From: Synechococcus sp. CC9311
GTDB taxonomy: Bacteria > Cyanobacteriota > Cyanobacteriia > PCC-6307 > Cyanobiaceae
Length of the DNA: 64,000 nucleotides
Assembly (NCBI RefSeq): GCF_000014585.1
Contig: NC_008319.1
Coordinates: 124,001 to 188,000, forward strand
Direction of reading: 5' to 3'
This document shows positions 56,409-64,000 of this stretch, one piece after another (position 1 is the first letter of the stretch; the number at the start of each line of letters is the position of its first letter). The position numbers were made by a program, and so were the translations under genes. The notes beneath the pieces were generated by a model. The model worked only from the letters and a program-made list of their open reading frames with translations. It did not search any database and had not been told where the DNA came from.

Positions 56409-57898
56409 TTTCGGAATAATCCCAAAACTAATTTTGAATAATCTTGCCTTAAAGAAGGCTCAAGTGCAAGACATGCGATAAATACTGCGATTGACAAGAT
56501 ATACGAAGGTATCCATAATAGCTGATGACTAAACATGCTTATACACAACTTGCAACTGAGCATAGAAGCTATCGATGGCACTAAGAAAGTCTGAATAGGT
56601 TTCCTAAAGACTCGCTGAAACAGACTAAACTTCAGAGATCTTGCAATGGAAAAGAATAATATTACTGATGGCATAATGTATGCGAATCCTAGCGACGCAC
56701 AGGTGCCAACTAAGCCATACATTCTAGTTGAAATGTTCATCAATGGTATACTAAAAGCTGCAGTCAAAATAGAAACAGCCAATAACAAACCATGTTTCTT
56801 GGTTGTGGACAAAAGAGGTAGCGATAGAACGGTTAAACCTCGAAAGGGAATGGTGAAAATAAATACTATTATTAAGGAGGAAACTATCTGAACTTGATAG
56901 GTTTCTAGGGCTCCACCAGCGAAAACCGTGCTGAGTATTTGGTCACTCAGAAGGAGAATCGGCAAACATAGGAATAGAGAAATCAGAAGAGAGAATCGGA
57001 CGAGGTCTTCAATAGACTTACGACACGAAGTGATATCTTCATTGTATTCGCGCGATAGTCTAGGCAAGTAGACAGTAGATAACGAAGCAAATACTAGAGC
57101 AATAGGAATCTCAGTAAGCCTAAAAGCGTAATTAAAAAGTGACAACGCACCGGGATACAAAGATGAGGAGTATGAACGCCCAATAACTGGCAAGAAGGAG
57201 AAAATGCCAGCAAAAACTGTTGTAGCAAATAGACTTTTTCCAATGCTTACCCCTTTGCGAACTTTATTTTTGGAGGGTAGCGTCCATTGACGGATAATCC
57301 CAATGTATTGCCATCCGAGGCGAATCAATGACCCGAGCAAAATACCGGTTACTACACTTGGTAAAAACTGAGCGCGTAATCCGATGAATACACAGGCTAT
57401 GATTGAGAGATTGAATATAAGATTTCCGGGCTGGCTAAACAGGAACTGCCTCTTCGAAACTAGAAGTGATTGATTAAGACCACTCAAAGCCGTTAGAGGA
57501 ATTGCTAATGTAGAGAGAGCAAAAAGATATAAATACACATTGTCTACGCCCATCCGAAAGGCCGATGGGGCTAGAAAAGAAATTAAAGATGGCGACAATA
57601 CAGAAATAATACATGCAATTATGGAGAATCCAATAAAAAACGACTTTAGAAGTGAGAGATATAAAGCTGATGACTGCGACTCCCCAATTGATTGATATTT
57701 AGGTACAAGGCTTGCGCTTATCCCGCCTCCTACAACTAGGTTTACAACTAGATCCGGTAATGTAATTAGAACAACAGCAAGGTCGCTATTTATGCCTGCA
57801 CCCGCTACATAAGCAATAAGCCAATCACGAAAAAAACCACTTACACGACCTAATAATAAAAGAATCGAGACTAAGTAGAACGATGAGAGAACACTCAC
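56405..57898 (-). CDS. MurJ/MviN-family lipid flippase, probably serving as Wzx
   Basis: 497 residues, about 13-14 helices. Opening LLLLGRVSGFFRDWLIAYVAG corresponds to the MurJ helix 1 with GxxR-D, and VGGGISASLVPKYQSIGESQ and NYAFRLTEIPIALVFASLSTVYLP (shown here as family marks) are MurJ-like. Placed between hisH and neuA in a sugar operon, it is more likely the flippase for the nonulosonate-containing repeat unit than the peptidoglycan MurJ. Ends 4 bases inside neuA. Confidence 0.82.
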   Translation of the reverse strand: MSVLSSFYLVSILLLLGRVSGFFRDWLIAYVAGAGINSDLAVVLITLPDLVVNLVVGGGISASLVPKYQSIGESQSSALYLSLLKSFFIGFSIIACIISVLSPSLISFLAPSAFRMGVDNVYLYLFALSTLAIPLTALSGLNQSLLVSKRQFLFSQPGNLIFNLSIIACVFIGLRAQFLPSVVTGILLGSLIRLGWQYIGIIRQWTLPSKNKVRKGVSIGKSLFATTVFAGIFSFLPVIGRSYSSSLYPGALSLFNYAFRLTEIPIALVFASLSTVYLPRLSREYNEDITSCRKSIEDLVRFSLLISLFLCLPILLLSDQILSTVFAGGALETYQVQIVSSLIIVFIFTIPFRGLTVLSLPLLSTTKKHGLLLAVSILTAAFSIPLMNISTRMYGLVGTCASLGFAYIMPSVILFFSIARSLKFSLFQRVFRKPIQTFLVPSIASMLSCKLCISMFSHQLLWIPSYILSIAVFIACLALEPSLRQDYSKLVLGLFRK

Positions 57899-57939
57899 TA
57901 ATCTGAATAATTAAAGGGCTATCAGAAGGCGATATAGGC

Positions 57940-58575
57940 TTATAAAGATAAGAATTTGCTTAACAGAGATTGCCCGGCAAATGATGAGCGTTCCGGATGA
58001 AATTGAACACCCATAATGTTTTCATGCTGAATTGAAGATACAACTACAGTCTCACTATGTGAAACTGTGCTTGTCACCACAGATGTGTCAAGAGGTTGGC
58101 AAGCATAAGAATGAACAAAATAGTATGCAGATCCATCTAAGTTCTGAGCTAAGGAATTTAAGTTGGCTTTATGACCGGTTACTTTGTGCCATCCTATAAT
58201 TGGTATTCTCATCGAATTATCTGCATTCATATGTTCAGAGATTCTGGCCACTACTCCCGGAATAAGGTTAAGTCCGTCGTGCTCTCCAAATTCTCGGCTT
58301 GTAGTCATTAATAGTTGCATTCCTACGCATATACCTAAAAAAGGACGCCCCGTACCAGTGAAGCATTTGAGAGCTTCATCCAAATGCAGTTCGCGAAGTC
58401 TCTGCGCAGCCCGACCAAATGCTCCAACGCCCGGAAGAATTACTCTGTCCGCTGATTGAATTAAATGTCTATCTGATGTAAGGCAAGCATCTACCCCCTG
58501 AGCTTTGAGAGCATTTAGTACTGAAAAAATATTTCCAAGACCATAATCAATAACAACACATGTTGATGGCTTCAT
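57940..58575 (-). CDS. hisH: HisH-like glutamine amidotransferase (WbuY type)
   Basis: 211 residues. Class I glutaminase: Cys in FLGICVGMQLLM, His and Glu in MGVQFHPERSSF; oxyanion segment LPGVGAFGRA. Together with the HisF-like protein it delivers ammonia; next to a PseA-type amidotransferase such pairs form acetamidino groups on surface sugars rather than histidine. Overlaps the acetyltransferase gene by 4 bases and is 41 bases before the flippase gene. Confidence 0.9.
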   Translation of the reverse strand: MKPSTCVVIDYGLGNIFSVLNALKAQGVDACLTSDRHLIQSADRVILPGVGAFGRAAQRLRELHLDEALKCFTGTGRPFLGICVGMQLLMTTSREFGEHDGLNLIPGVVARISEHMNADNSMRIPIIGWHKVTGHKANLNSLAQNLDGSAYYFVHSYACQPLDTSVVTSTVSHSETVVVSSIQHENIMGVQFHPERSSFAGQSLLSKFLSL

Positions 58576-59201
58576 AGTCTCTGCGAATTCTTCAGATGTG
58601 GGCGAGCTGGTGAGCCAACCCAGATACCGGGATCTAAAATGTCCTTTGTAACTACAGACCCTGCTCCAATAATTGTACCAGATTGCACATGTAAACCTGG
58701 AAGAATAACCGCGCCTGTTCCGACAAAAACGGAACTACCCAAGCTGACTCCGCCACCTAGCAAAGCCCCTGGCGCAATATGACAAAAATCTCCAACAGTG
58801 CAGTCATGCTCTACAACAGCATTTGTGTTGACGATCACACTACTTCCTATTACTGACATTGTATTAATCACAGACCCAGCCAAAATTTGCGAACCGGCTC
58901 CTATGCTTGCGGCAAAGTTATAATCGCTGTTGATGATTATCGGCGGACTGATCTTTGGTAAGAGCAGATTGTGAAGCTCTTCCCTGAGACTATTATCCCC
59001 TATTGATATGCAAATCCTTTCACTATCAATATCTGCAGCTTCCTTGTATAAGACATGTATTCCTGCAACACTTTGTCCATAAAGCGACCGATCACAGAAA
59101 ACTACAGAGGCATGGAGGAAGCGTTCAATTTGAGCAGCCAAAACTCTCCCATGACCACCTGCGCCAAAGAGACACAGATTATGCTTACTCGAAGTCTTCA
59201 T
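58572..59201 (-). CDS. neuD: NeuD/PglD-family sugar O/N-acetyltransferase
   Basis: 209 residues. N-terminal Rossmann-like piece LCLFGAGGHGRVLAAQIERF, then a left-handed beta-helix of hexapeptide repeats (AGSVINTMSVIGSSVIVNT, LGSSVFVGTGAVILPG) and the C-terminal loop VVTKDILDPGIWVGSPARPH. Acetylates the precursor or product of the nonulosonic acid pathway. Overlaps neuB by 17 bases. Confidence 0.9.
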   Translation of the reverse strand: MKTSSKHNLCLFGAGGHGRVLAAQIERFLHASVVFCDRSLYGQSVAGIHVLYKEAADIDSERICISIGDNSLREELHNLLLPKISPPIIINSDYNFAASIGAGSQILAGSVINTMSVIGSSVIVNTNAVVEHDCTVGDFCHIAPGALLGGGVSLGSSVFVGTGAVILPGLHVQSGTIIGAGSVVTKDILDPGIWVGSPARPHLKNSQRL

Positions 59202-60237
59202 AACTGAGAGCTACATCTTTTACAGAATCAATCTTTAACTGCTTTCCAAGAAATGCTTCATATTCACTTGGCGGGATTCCAAAGGAGGGCCTCTTTGCGG
59301 CTAAGTCATTTTTGGTAATGATATGCCCAGCTTTCAAAGAGCGTGCATAAAATAGACTTTTTCTGGCTACTGTTTTAGCGTCAAGCTCACTTGGTGCGGG
59401 CAGCTTGACCCCATTCCCTAGAGCTACTTCAATACTTCTGACTTCACTGACCAGCTCTTTAAGCCCAGTAAAGTCGACAGATGCCTTGTGATCTGGTCCA
59501 TCGAGATTTCTGTCAAGTGTAAAATGCTTTTCTAGTACTGACATGCCGAGACCTTTTGCTGCAATTGCACATTGAAAACCTTGAGTATGATCAGAAAAGC
59601 CAACAGGACACTGATATCTATTCTCAAGGAATGGCAAAACGCGAAGGTTTTGATCTGACATTGCAGCAGGATAGTTCGAAACACATTGAAGAACTACAAG
59701 GGGAGTGTTCCTCCCAATCCAAGTAATTGCATCGTCAACATCATTAATTCTTGACATACCAGTAGATAAAATTATGGGCAATCTCGTTTTTGCAGCTTGA
59801 TCTAAAAGCATCTTATTTGTAAGTTCACCAGATGCCCATTTGATTGCTACAGGTTTTAAGTTTGCGATAAATCTTAGGCTGACTGGATCAAAGGGTGTCG
59901 AAAGGAAATCGATACCCGCTGCGGCGCAATGCCGATATAGTTCATGAAAAGACTCGAATGAGAGTTCATATTTCTCAAGCATAGTATATTGGTCATCAAA
60001 TAAAGCATTCTCCTTCTGATACTTAGCTGTTCTGGTATTGCGAATAACTAGCTCATCAGTTACATAAGTCTGAAACTTAACTGCATCAGCTCCAGCATCT
60101 TTGGCAGAGTCAATCAGTTTATGAGCAAGTGAAATATTGCCATTGTGATTTACGCCAATCTCTGCCACAATATAAGTAGGATCGATTGACGATATTCGTC
60201 TGCTATTAAAGAGAATGGATGGAGGCATCGTGGTCAT
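59185..60237 (-). CDS. neuB: Nonulosonic acid synthase (NeuB/LegI/PseI type)
   Basis: 350 residues. Condenses phosphoenolpyruvate with a six-carbon amino sugar. IVAEIGVNHNGNISLAHKLI and ADAVKFQTYVTDEL open the TIM barrel; VGFSDHTQGFQCAIAAKGLG and LEKHFTLDRNLDGPDHKASV are the active-site segments; a C-terminal SAF domain (LKAGHIITKNDLAAKRP) follows. Overlaps the aldolase-like gene by 4 bases. Substrate class (sialic, legionaminic or pseudaminic) needs comparison. Confidence 0.94.
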   Translation of the reverse strand: MTTMPPSILFNSRRISSIDPTYIVAEIGVNHNGNISLAHKLIDSAKDAGADAVKFQTYVTDELVIRNTRTAKYQKENALFDDQYTMLEKYELSFESFHELYRHCAAAGIDFLSTPFDPVSLRFIANLKPVAIKWASGELTNKMLLDQAAKTRLPIILSTGMSRINDVDDAITWIGRNTPLVVLQCVSNYPAAMSDQNLRVLPFLENRYQCPVGFSDHTQGFQCAIAAKGLGMSVLEKHFTLDRNLDGPDHKASVDFTGLKELVSEVRSIEVALGNGVKLPAPSELDAKTVARKSLFYARSLKAGHIITKNDLAAKRPSFGIPPSEYEAFLGKQLKIDSVKDVALSYEDFE

Positions 60238-61064
60238 TTTGACTTATGAATTAGATTTGAGACATCTTTTATTCTAGAATTTGTCATGAGCTGATTCGTC
60301 TTCAGCTCAGCATCAGAGCATTTGCTGAAATTACTGTATATCTTTTTGAGCTTGCTGAGTTCTTCTGAGAAGTTCATGTCATCAGCCATCGCATTGAGAT
60401 CCTTAGGGTTTCTATGGAATGTCTGACTTAATATTACCCGAGTAGAGCCCAGTCTCACATGTTCGCCTAAGAGATATTCAGGAGAAATGACACCTTCTTG
60501 AGAGCGTGCTACCCCTCCTATTCCAAAATCTATACCATTCGATCTAAGAAATGAGCAGCTCTCCTCAAGAATCCCATTCGAAATCACCTCGAATAGAAAA
60601 TTGTAACCAAGATCCAATGATAAATCATTAAGGCCAAAATGAAGATCTTTGATATCGTATAATCTGATTGCGTCCTCGAGAATCTTAAGAGATGAAATAG
60701 TCTCAAAGAGTGGAACTAATCTAGTCCGTCCATTAACAAGCTCTACGATTGCTTTGACTTCGTCGATATCATGAAACATGGGTAACATAATTGCATTAGC
60801 TCCCCCCCTAATAACATTATCTACCTGTTCTTGTGAGTTGATATTAAGAGGGTCAATGCGAACAAGCAGTTCAGTATCGGGACAGGCTTCCCTAATATCA
60901 TTAACATGTGTAATACTATGCTTGCTTTTCCAAGTTTTAAGATGCCCTTGCCTTTTTTGCTTCCCTAGGGATTCCAGGTCTACGAATAAGATGACATCAG
61001 GATCTTGTGCTACGACCTTAGCGATCTCTACACTTGGAGGCATAAAATAAAATAGCATATTCAT
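60234..61064 (-). CDS. HpcH/HpaI aldolase/citrate-lyase-like protein in nonulosonate operon
   Basis: 276 residues. TIM-barrel features of the HpcH/HpaI family: DVILFVDLESLGK, ELLVRIDPLN, GGANAIMLPMFHDIDEVK, RLVPLFETISSLKILEDAI and HFGLNDLSLDLGY. These enzymes make or break bonds next to pyruvate or similar keto acids, so it could act on the pyruvate-derived part of the nine-carbon sugar or make an unusual substituent. I know no standard nonulosonate step for it. Overlaps neuB and the HisF-like gene by 4 bases each. Confidence 0.8.
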   Translation of the reverse strand: MNMLFYFMPPSVEIAKVVAQDPDVILFVDLESLGKQKRQGHLKTWKSKHSITHVNDIREACPDTELLVRIDPLNINSQEQVDNVIRGGANAIMLPMFHDIDEVKAIVELVNGRTRLVPLFETISSLKILEDAIRLYDIKDLHFGLNDLSLDLGYNFLFEVISNGILEESCSFLRSNGIDFGIGGVARSQEGVISPEYLLGEHVRLGSTRVILSQTFHRNPKDLNAMADDMNFSEELSKLKKIYSNFSKCSDAELKTNQLMTNSRIKDVSNLIHKSK

Positions 61065-61828
61065 TCCTCAATATCTCTCAGAAAAACATTGTTATCGCGC
61101 AATGAATCTCTGATTTCACTGAAACTTACTTTCTCCCAATGAAGTGCTTGTGCGATTGCAGCTCCTGAAACATCTGTAGACTTAATTAGTTCGACGATGT
61201 GCGAAGGCTTACCGAATCCGCCTGAAGCTATGATTGGTATATTTACGGCTTGTGAAACGATGTCGACAAGGTCTATATCGAATCCGTAGCCTCTTCCATC
61301 TTGGTCAATTGACGTAAGGACTATTTCTCCTGCGCCGCGGTTCTCAGCCTCTTTAACCCATTCAATAACTTCTCGACCAGACCGATTTCTACCGTTATCC
61401 GTTAATGCTTCCCAGCTTTTTTCGCCACATTTTAAGCATTCAACAGTCAGAACAGTGGCCTGAGAACCATATCGATCGGAAATCTCATTGATGAGTTCCG
61501 GCTTAAGTAAAGCACCAGTGTTAACTGAGACTTTGTCCGCCCCTCTCGAGAGTAGGGTTTCAACATCCTTAATCTTACGAATACCACCACCTACGGTTAC
61601 AGGGATAAAGACATTCGAACAAACTTGTTCAACGATCTCATGTAAAGTGTTTCTCTCGTAAAGACTTGCAACCACATCCATAAAGAGTAACTCATCAGCC
61701 CCATATTCCGAATAGCGCTTGGCCGCCAGAATCGGATCTCCAACTTTACGCCAACCCTCCATTTGAACACCCTTGATTAGGGTGCCACTCTTGATGTCCA
61801 GCCGAGGAATGATTCGAAGGTTACGCAT
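61061..61828 (-). CDS. hisF: HisF-like cyclase subunit (WbuZ type)
   Basis: 255 residues from the ATG for MRNLRIIPRLDIKSGTLIKG (the longer frame runs into the upstream gene). Barrel motifs GADELLFMDVVAS, VTVGGGIRKIKDVETLLSRGA, and IVLTSIDQDGRGYGFD are of the HisF family. A Cys pair (VECLKCG) is inserted relative to histidine-pathway HisF. With HisH it likely feeds ammonia to the PseA-type protein. Overlaps that gene by 8 bases. Confidence 0.9.
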   Translation of the reverse strand: MRNLRIIPRLDIKSGTLIKGVQMEGWRKVGDPILAAKRYSEYGADELLFMDVVASLYERNTLHEIVEQVCSNVFIPVTVGGGIRKIKDVETLLSRGADKVSVNTGALLKPELINEISDRYGSQATVLTVECLKCGEKSWEALTDNGRNRSGREVIEWVKEAENRGAGEIVLTSIDQDGRGYGFDIDLVDIVSQAVNIPIIASGGFGKPSHIVELIKSTDVSGAAIAQALHWEKVSFSEIRDSLRDNNVFLRDIEE

Positions 61829-63149
61829 TAAAAGACTGCTTTCTAAGTGACCAAGTACCACCACTGTATTGCCATAAGTGTGGCGACCTAAACCTGTTTG
61901 ACAGCGCCTCAAAGTATTCTCTATTCATTAGTGGATGTTCAAACATCTTTGAAGCTTTCGGGAAAGAATCTTCATCAATACTCAGATAATCAAATATCTC
62001 ACTTGACCAGCGCTCAGGGAATTCACCGTCATAGCGTTTAATGAGCGCAAGAGCCTCATCTCTTTCCAAATCTCCTGAGCGAACTTCTTGTGATGCATCG
62101 TAAGTTGCGCGCCCTATTCCAAACTTAACATATGTAGTATAGTAATGAAAGTCATCAATCTTGTCATCAATAGAGTTGTACTTTGAATATGTCCCAGCCG
62201 TCCTCTCTGGACTAGCCTTAAAGCCTCCATTTTCGACTGCAAAGTAATAAGCAGACTGAGGATGCCACTTTAAGTAATATCCTAGGTAGTGGACTTCAGC
62301 CCCTATGTCTTTCAATGGCTGCATTGAGCTGGGCAGGAAAGGTTGGAGGTCTGCGGAAGTCAAGCCAAAATTTTCTTTCAAGCTTTTAATGCTCTCACCA
62401 CCTATGAACAATTCATCTTCTGAGTTCGAAGAGAAGTACTCAAAACTTCTCTGTGCATCTGCATTATCTTCAATAGGATTACCATATTCTGCCTCATTCT
62501 CTCCGTAGAAGATTAGTGGTATCTTAAATAGAGCAGCCATCTTAGGCGCGAAGCACTTTTGACCAAGAATGAATGGCTGAAAAGGGTGAAAGATATTCTC
62601 CACAGCAAGTCGCGTTAGTAATCGCTTTGAACGACCTGATGTTGTCATTGTGTAATTATCCATACCCGAATGTATCCAGCACTGGAAATTATGGTATCCC
62701 CAATCTGTATAGATATTTGGAGCCCAAGTGACGGTCAAAGGATTCATCCCATATTTGTACTTTAACACCCAAGATTGATAGAAGCTATCTTTCCCGCCTG
62801 ATCCCGGTACAAGGCAGTCATAGCTACCATTTTGAGACCTGTATTTGTCACACAACGCCTTCAGTTCTGACTCACGTCTTTCCCAGTCAATCTCTTTTGA
62901 TTTTCTCTCGGCAGTAAGACACGCGTCGCAAACATTATTAATATCAAAGGCAATAGTCTTTTTCCGTGACTCTTTTGTATGCTTAAACTCAACTGCAGAG
63001 CTTGGACGTTGGTTTGATATACAACACCGACTACAAAATCTGACCTCAGAGGGTAGTCCGTATTTCGGCATAACAGAGTTATGATTTGCCGTTGGCGAGT
63101 ACAACTCTAAGTTGATCGTGTCGGACAGCGCGCTCCTCTTGATTTCCAT
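61821..63149 (-). CDS. N-acetyl sugar amidotransferase (PseA/WbpG family)
   Basis: 442 residues. PP-loop ATPase site VPGSGGKDSFYQSWVLKYK, zinc-type cysteines in RFCSRCCISNQRPS and NNVCDACL, and FGIGRATYDASQEVRSGD near the end are family marks. Uses ammonia from HisH-HisF to turn an N-acetyl group into an acetamidino group, as on 5- or 7-acetamidino legionaminic or pseudaminic acids. Presence of all three genes together strengthens the call. Confidence 0.91.
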   Translation of the reverse strand: MEIKRSALSDTINLELYSPTANHNSVMPKYGLPSEVRFCSRCCISNQRPSSAVEFKHTKESRKKTIAFDINNVCDACLTAERKSKEIDWERRESELKALCDKYRSQNGSYDCLVPGSGGKDSFYQSWVLKYKYGMNPLTVTWAPNIYTDWGYHNFQCWIHSGMDNYTMTTSGRSKRLLTRLAVENIFHPFQPFILGQKCFAPKMAALFKIPLIFYGENEAEYGNPIEDNADAQRSFEYFSSNSEDELFIGGESIKSLKENFGLTSADLQPFLPSSMQPLKDIGAEVHYLGYYLKWHPQSAYYFAVENGGFKASPERTAGTYSKYNSIDDKIDDFHYYTTYVKFGIGRATYDASQEVRSGDLERDEALALIKRYDGEFPERWSSEIFDYLSIDEDSFPKASKMFEHPLMNREYFEALSNRFRSPHLWQYSGGTWSLRKQSFNA

Positions 63150-63218
63150 TTTATAAGTAAAACTATTCTATTAATATAACATGCGCATCGCCTTCTCGCA
63201 TTACTTTCAGGATAATGC

Positions 63219-64000
63219 CTATTTTGACGTGATTAGCTCTAAATTAGACATATCCTGATCAATAAACAATCTGAACCAAATCTCAAGAGAAATTAATGCT
63301 CTCAACAGCCGCGTGTAATTCTTGCGTGCACTTGTGTGGTCTTCAATTACTTCGCGTAACACGCTTTCTGCGTATAGTCCCCTAGAAAGTGACCTATTAT
63401 CTAATAAAATTCTAGAGCAAAAATCGGCTAAATGCCCCCTGAACCAATCGCCAACAGGAACTGTAAACATTTGTTTTTTTCGCCACGTTAGTGTTTCACC
63501 TAGTAATTCTTCTACGGCCATCTTGTAAATATACTTTGTTTCCGTGCCCTTAAGTTTCATTTTACCAGGCAGAGAAAACGCGTACTCGACTAACCGATAG
63601 TCCAAGAATGGCGAGCGGACTTCTAACGAGTGCGCCATTGCCATTCTATCTGGTTTTACAAGATTGTTTCCTGGCAAGAGATTTACTGTATCAGCATACA
63701 GAACTTTGTTGATATGGTCATCTTGACCAAAACGTAACATTGATTCAGTGATTGGAGCGTAAGGATCGTTCTCCTCGAAACTTGCTTTTATTTCACCCTT
63801 GAACAGTCTCTTTGCCATATCTGCTTCTATTAGACCTGTAAATTGTGCATAATCGCTAAACCATCTCGGATGACTTCTATCACACTCACCACTGAAGAAA
63901 CTTGCATATTTGTCATAGCCAGCGAATAATTCATCTCCGCCATCACCAGTTAAAACCATCTTTACTTCCTGAGACGCATTTTCCGAGACTTGATATGTCG
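63219..64000 (-). CDS. Asparagine synthase-like amidotransferase, C-terminal part (5' end outside window)
   Basis: About 260 residues visible; the frame remains open to the right edge. LTGDGGDELFAGYDKYASFF is the asparagine synthase motif, and HSLEVRSPFLDYRLVEYAFS with GTETKYIYKMAVEELLGE is the C-terminal synthetase domain. Usual family length is about 600, so more than half is missing. In surface-sugar operons such genes amidate uronic acids or similar carboxyls rather than make asparagine. 69 bases before the PseA-type gene. Confidence 0.9.
   Translation of the reverse strand, partial: TYQVSENASQEVKMVLTGDGGDELFAGYDKYASFFSGECDRSHPRWFSDYAQFTGLIEADMAKRLFKGEIKASFEENDPYAPITESMLRFGQDDHINKVLYADTVNLLPGNNLVKPDRMAMAHSLEVRSPFLDYRLVEYAFSLPGKMKLKGTETKYIYKMAVEELLGETLTWRKKQMFTVPVGDWFRGHLADFCSRILLDNRSLSRGLYAESVLREVIEDHTSARKNYTRLLRALISLEIWFRLFIDQDMSNLELITSK

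Noticed and set aside
57940-61828. hisH and hisF as histidine biosynthesis genes
   Set aside because: They lie inside a nonulosonate operon with a PseA-type amidotransferase and no other his genes; the sugar role is more likely.

Overview
The window looks like a chromosomal segment of a unicellular marine picocyanobacterium of the Synechococcus type. psaC (photosystem I iron-sulfur subunit) lies divergent from acpP-fabF-tkt and next to glmS. There is a cyanobacterial ergothioneine operon, a TPP-riboswitch thiC, and very tight gene packing with many 4-base start/stop overlaps. I cannot name the strain from the sequence alone. I saw no rRNA, tRNA or CRISPR array.

Bases 1-18750 are housekeeping: lysS (cut by the left edge), an ergothioneine operon (egtB-egtD plus two small genes), a membrane Ser/Thr kinase-like protein, smpB, a ruvB-led operon (TPR protein, M20 amidohydrolase, small membrane protein, HEAT-repeat protein), riboswitch-thiC, tkt-fabF-acpP, and psaC-glmS. 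Bases 18752-20594 are a scarred junction: a 68-bp direct repeat at both ends of a vapBC module and the remains of an anion (DASS) transporter gene.

From about 20.6 kb to the right edge almost everything concerns cell-surface glycans. (i) 20.6-26.2 kb is a clearly AT-rich block on the minus strand: O-antigen polymerase-like protein, DUF6492-like glycosyltransferase, Amj-type flippase, alpha-fucosyltransferase-like GT11, FkbM methyltransferase and GT2. (ii) 26.6-37.5 kb holds initiating sugar transferase, gmd and fcl (GDP-fucose), then divergent export machinery: a Wza-like protein on the minus strand, and on the plus strand a Wzc-like tyrosine kinase, a dual-specificity-type phosphatase, a putative outer-membrane barrel and a SRPBCC protein. 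(iii) 37.4-47.6 kb is one minus-strand operon: GT28 (MGDG-synthase-like) glycosyltransferase, a 2178-residue polyketide synthase without an acyltransferase and ending in a thioester reductase, a membrane GT2 and an MFS exporter. It looks like a glycolipid pathway. (iv) 48.1-52.0 kb carries UDP-xylose synthase, manC and a Wzz-like protein. (v) 52.1-54.1 kb is a graveyard of toxin-antitoxin genes mixed with fragments of polysaccharide genes. (vi) 54.6-64.0 kb is a tight minus-strand operon for a CMP-activated nonulosonic acid (legionaminic/pseudaminic/sialic type), with PseA-HisH-HisF amidotransferase genes, a MurJ-family flippase, a HpcH/HpaI aldolase-like gene and an asparagine synthase cut by the right edge.

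The observation I rate highest is a palindrome, ATGC-N7-GCAT, present five times (plus one degenerate copy) in the upstream regions of three transcription units: the sugar-transferase/gmd/fcl operon, the divergent Wza/Wzc pair, and the GT28-polyketide synthase operon. It suggests one regulator coordinates capsule export and the putative glycolipid pathway.
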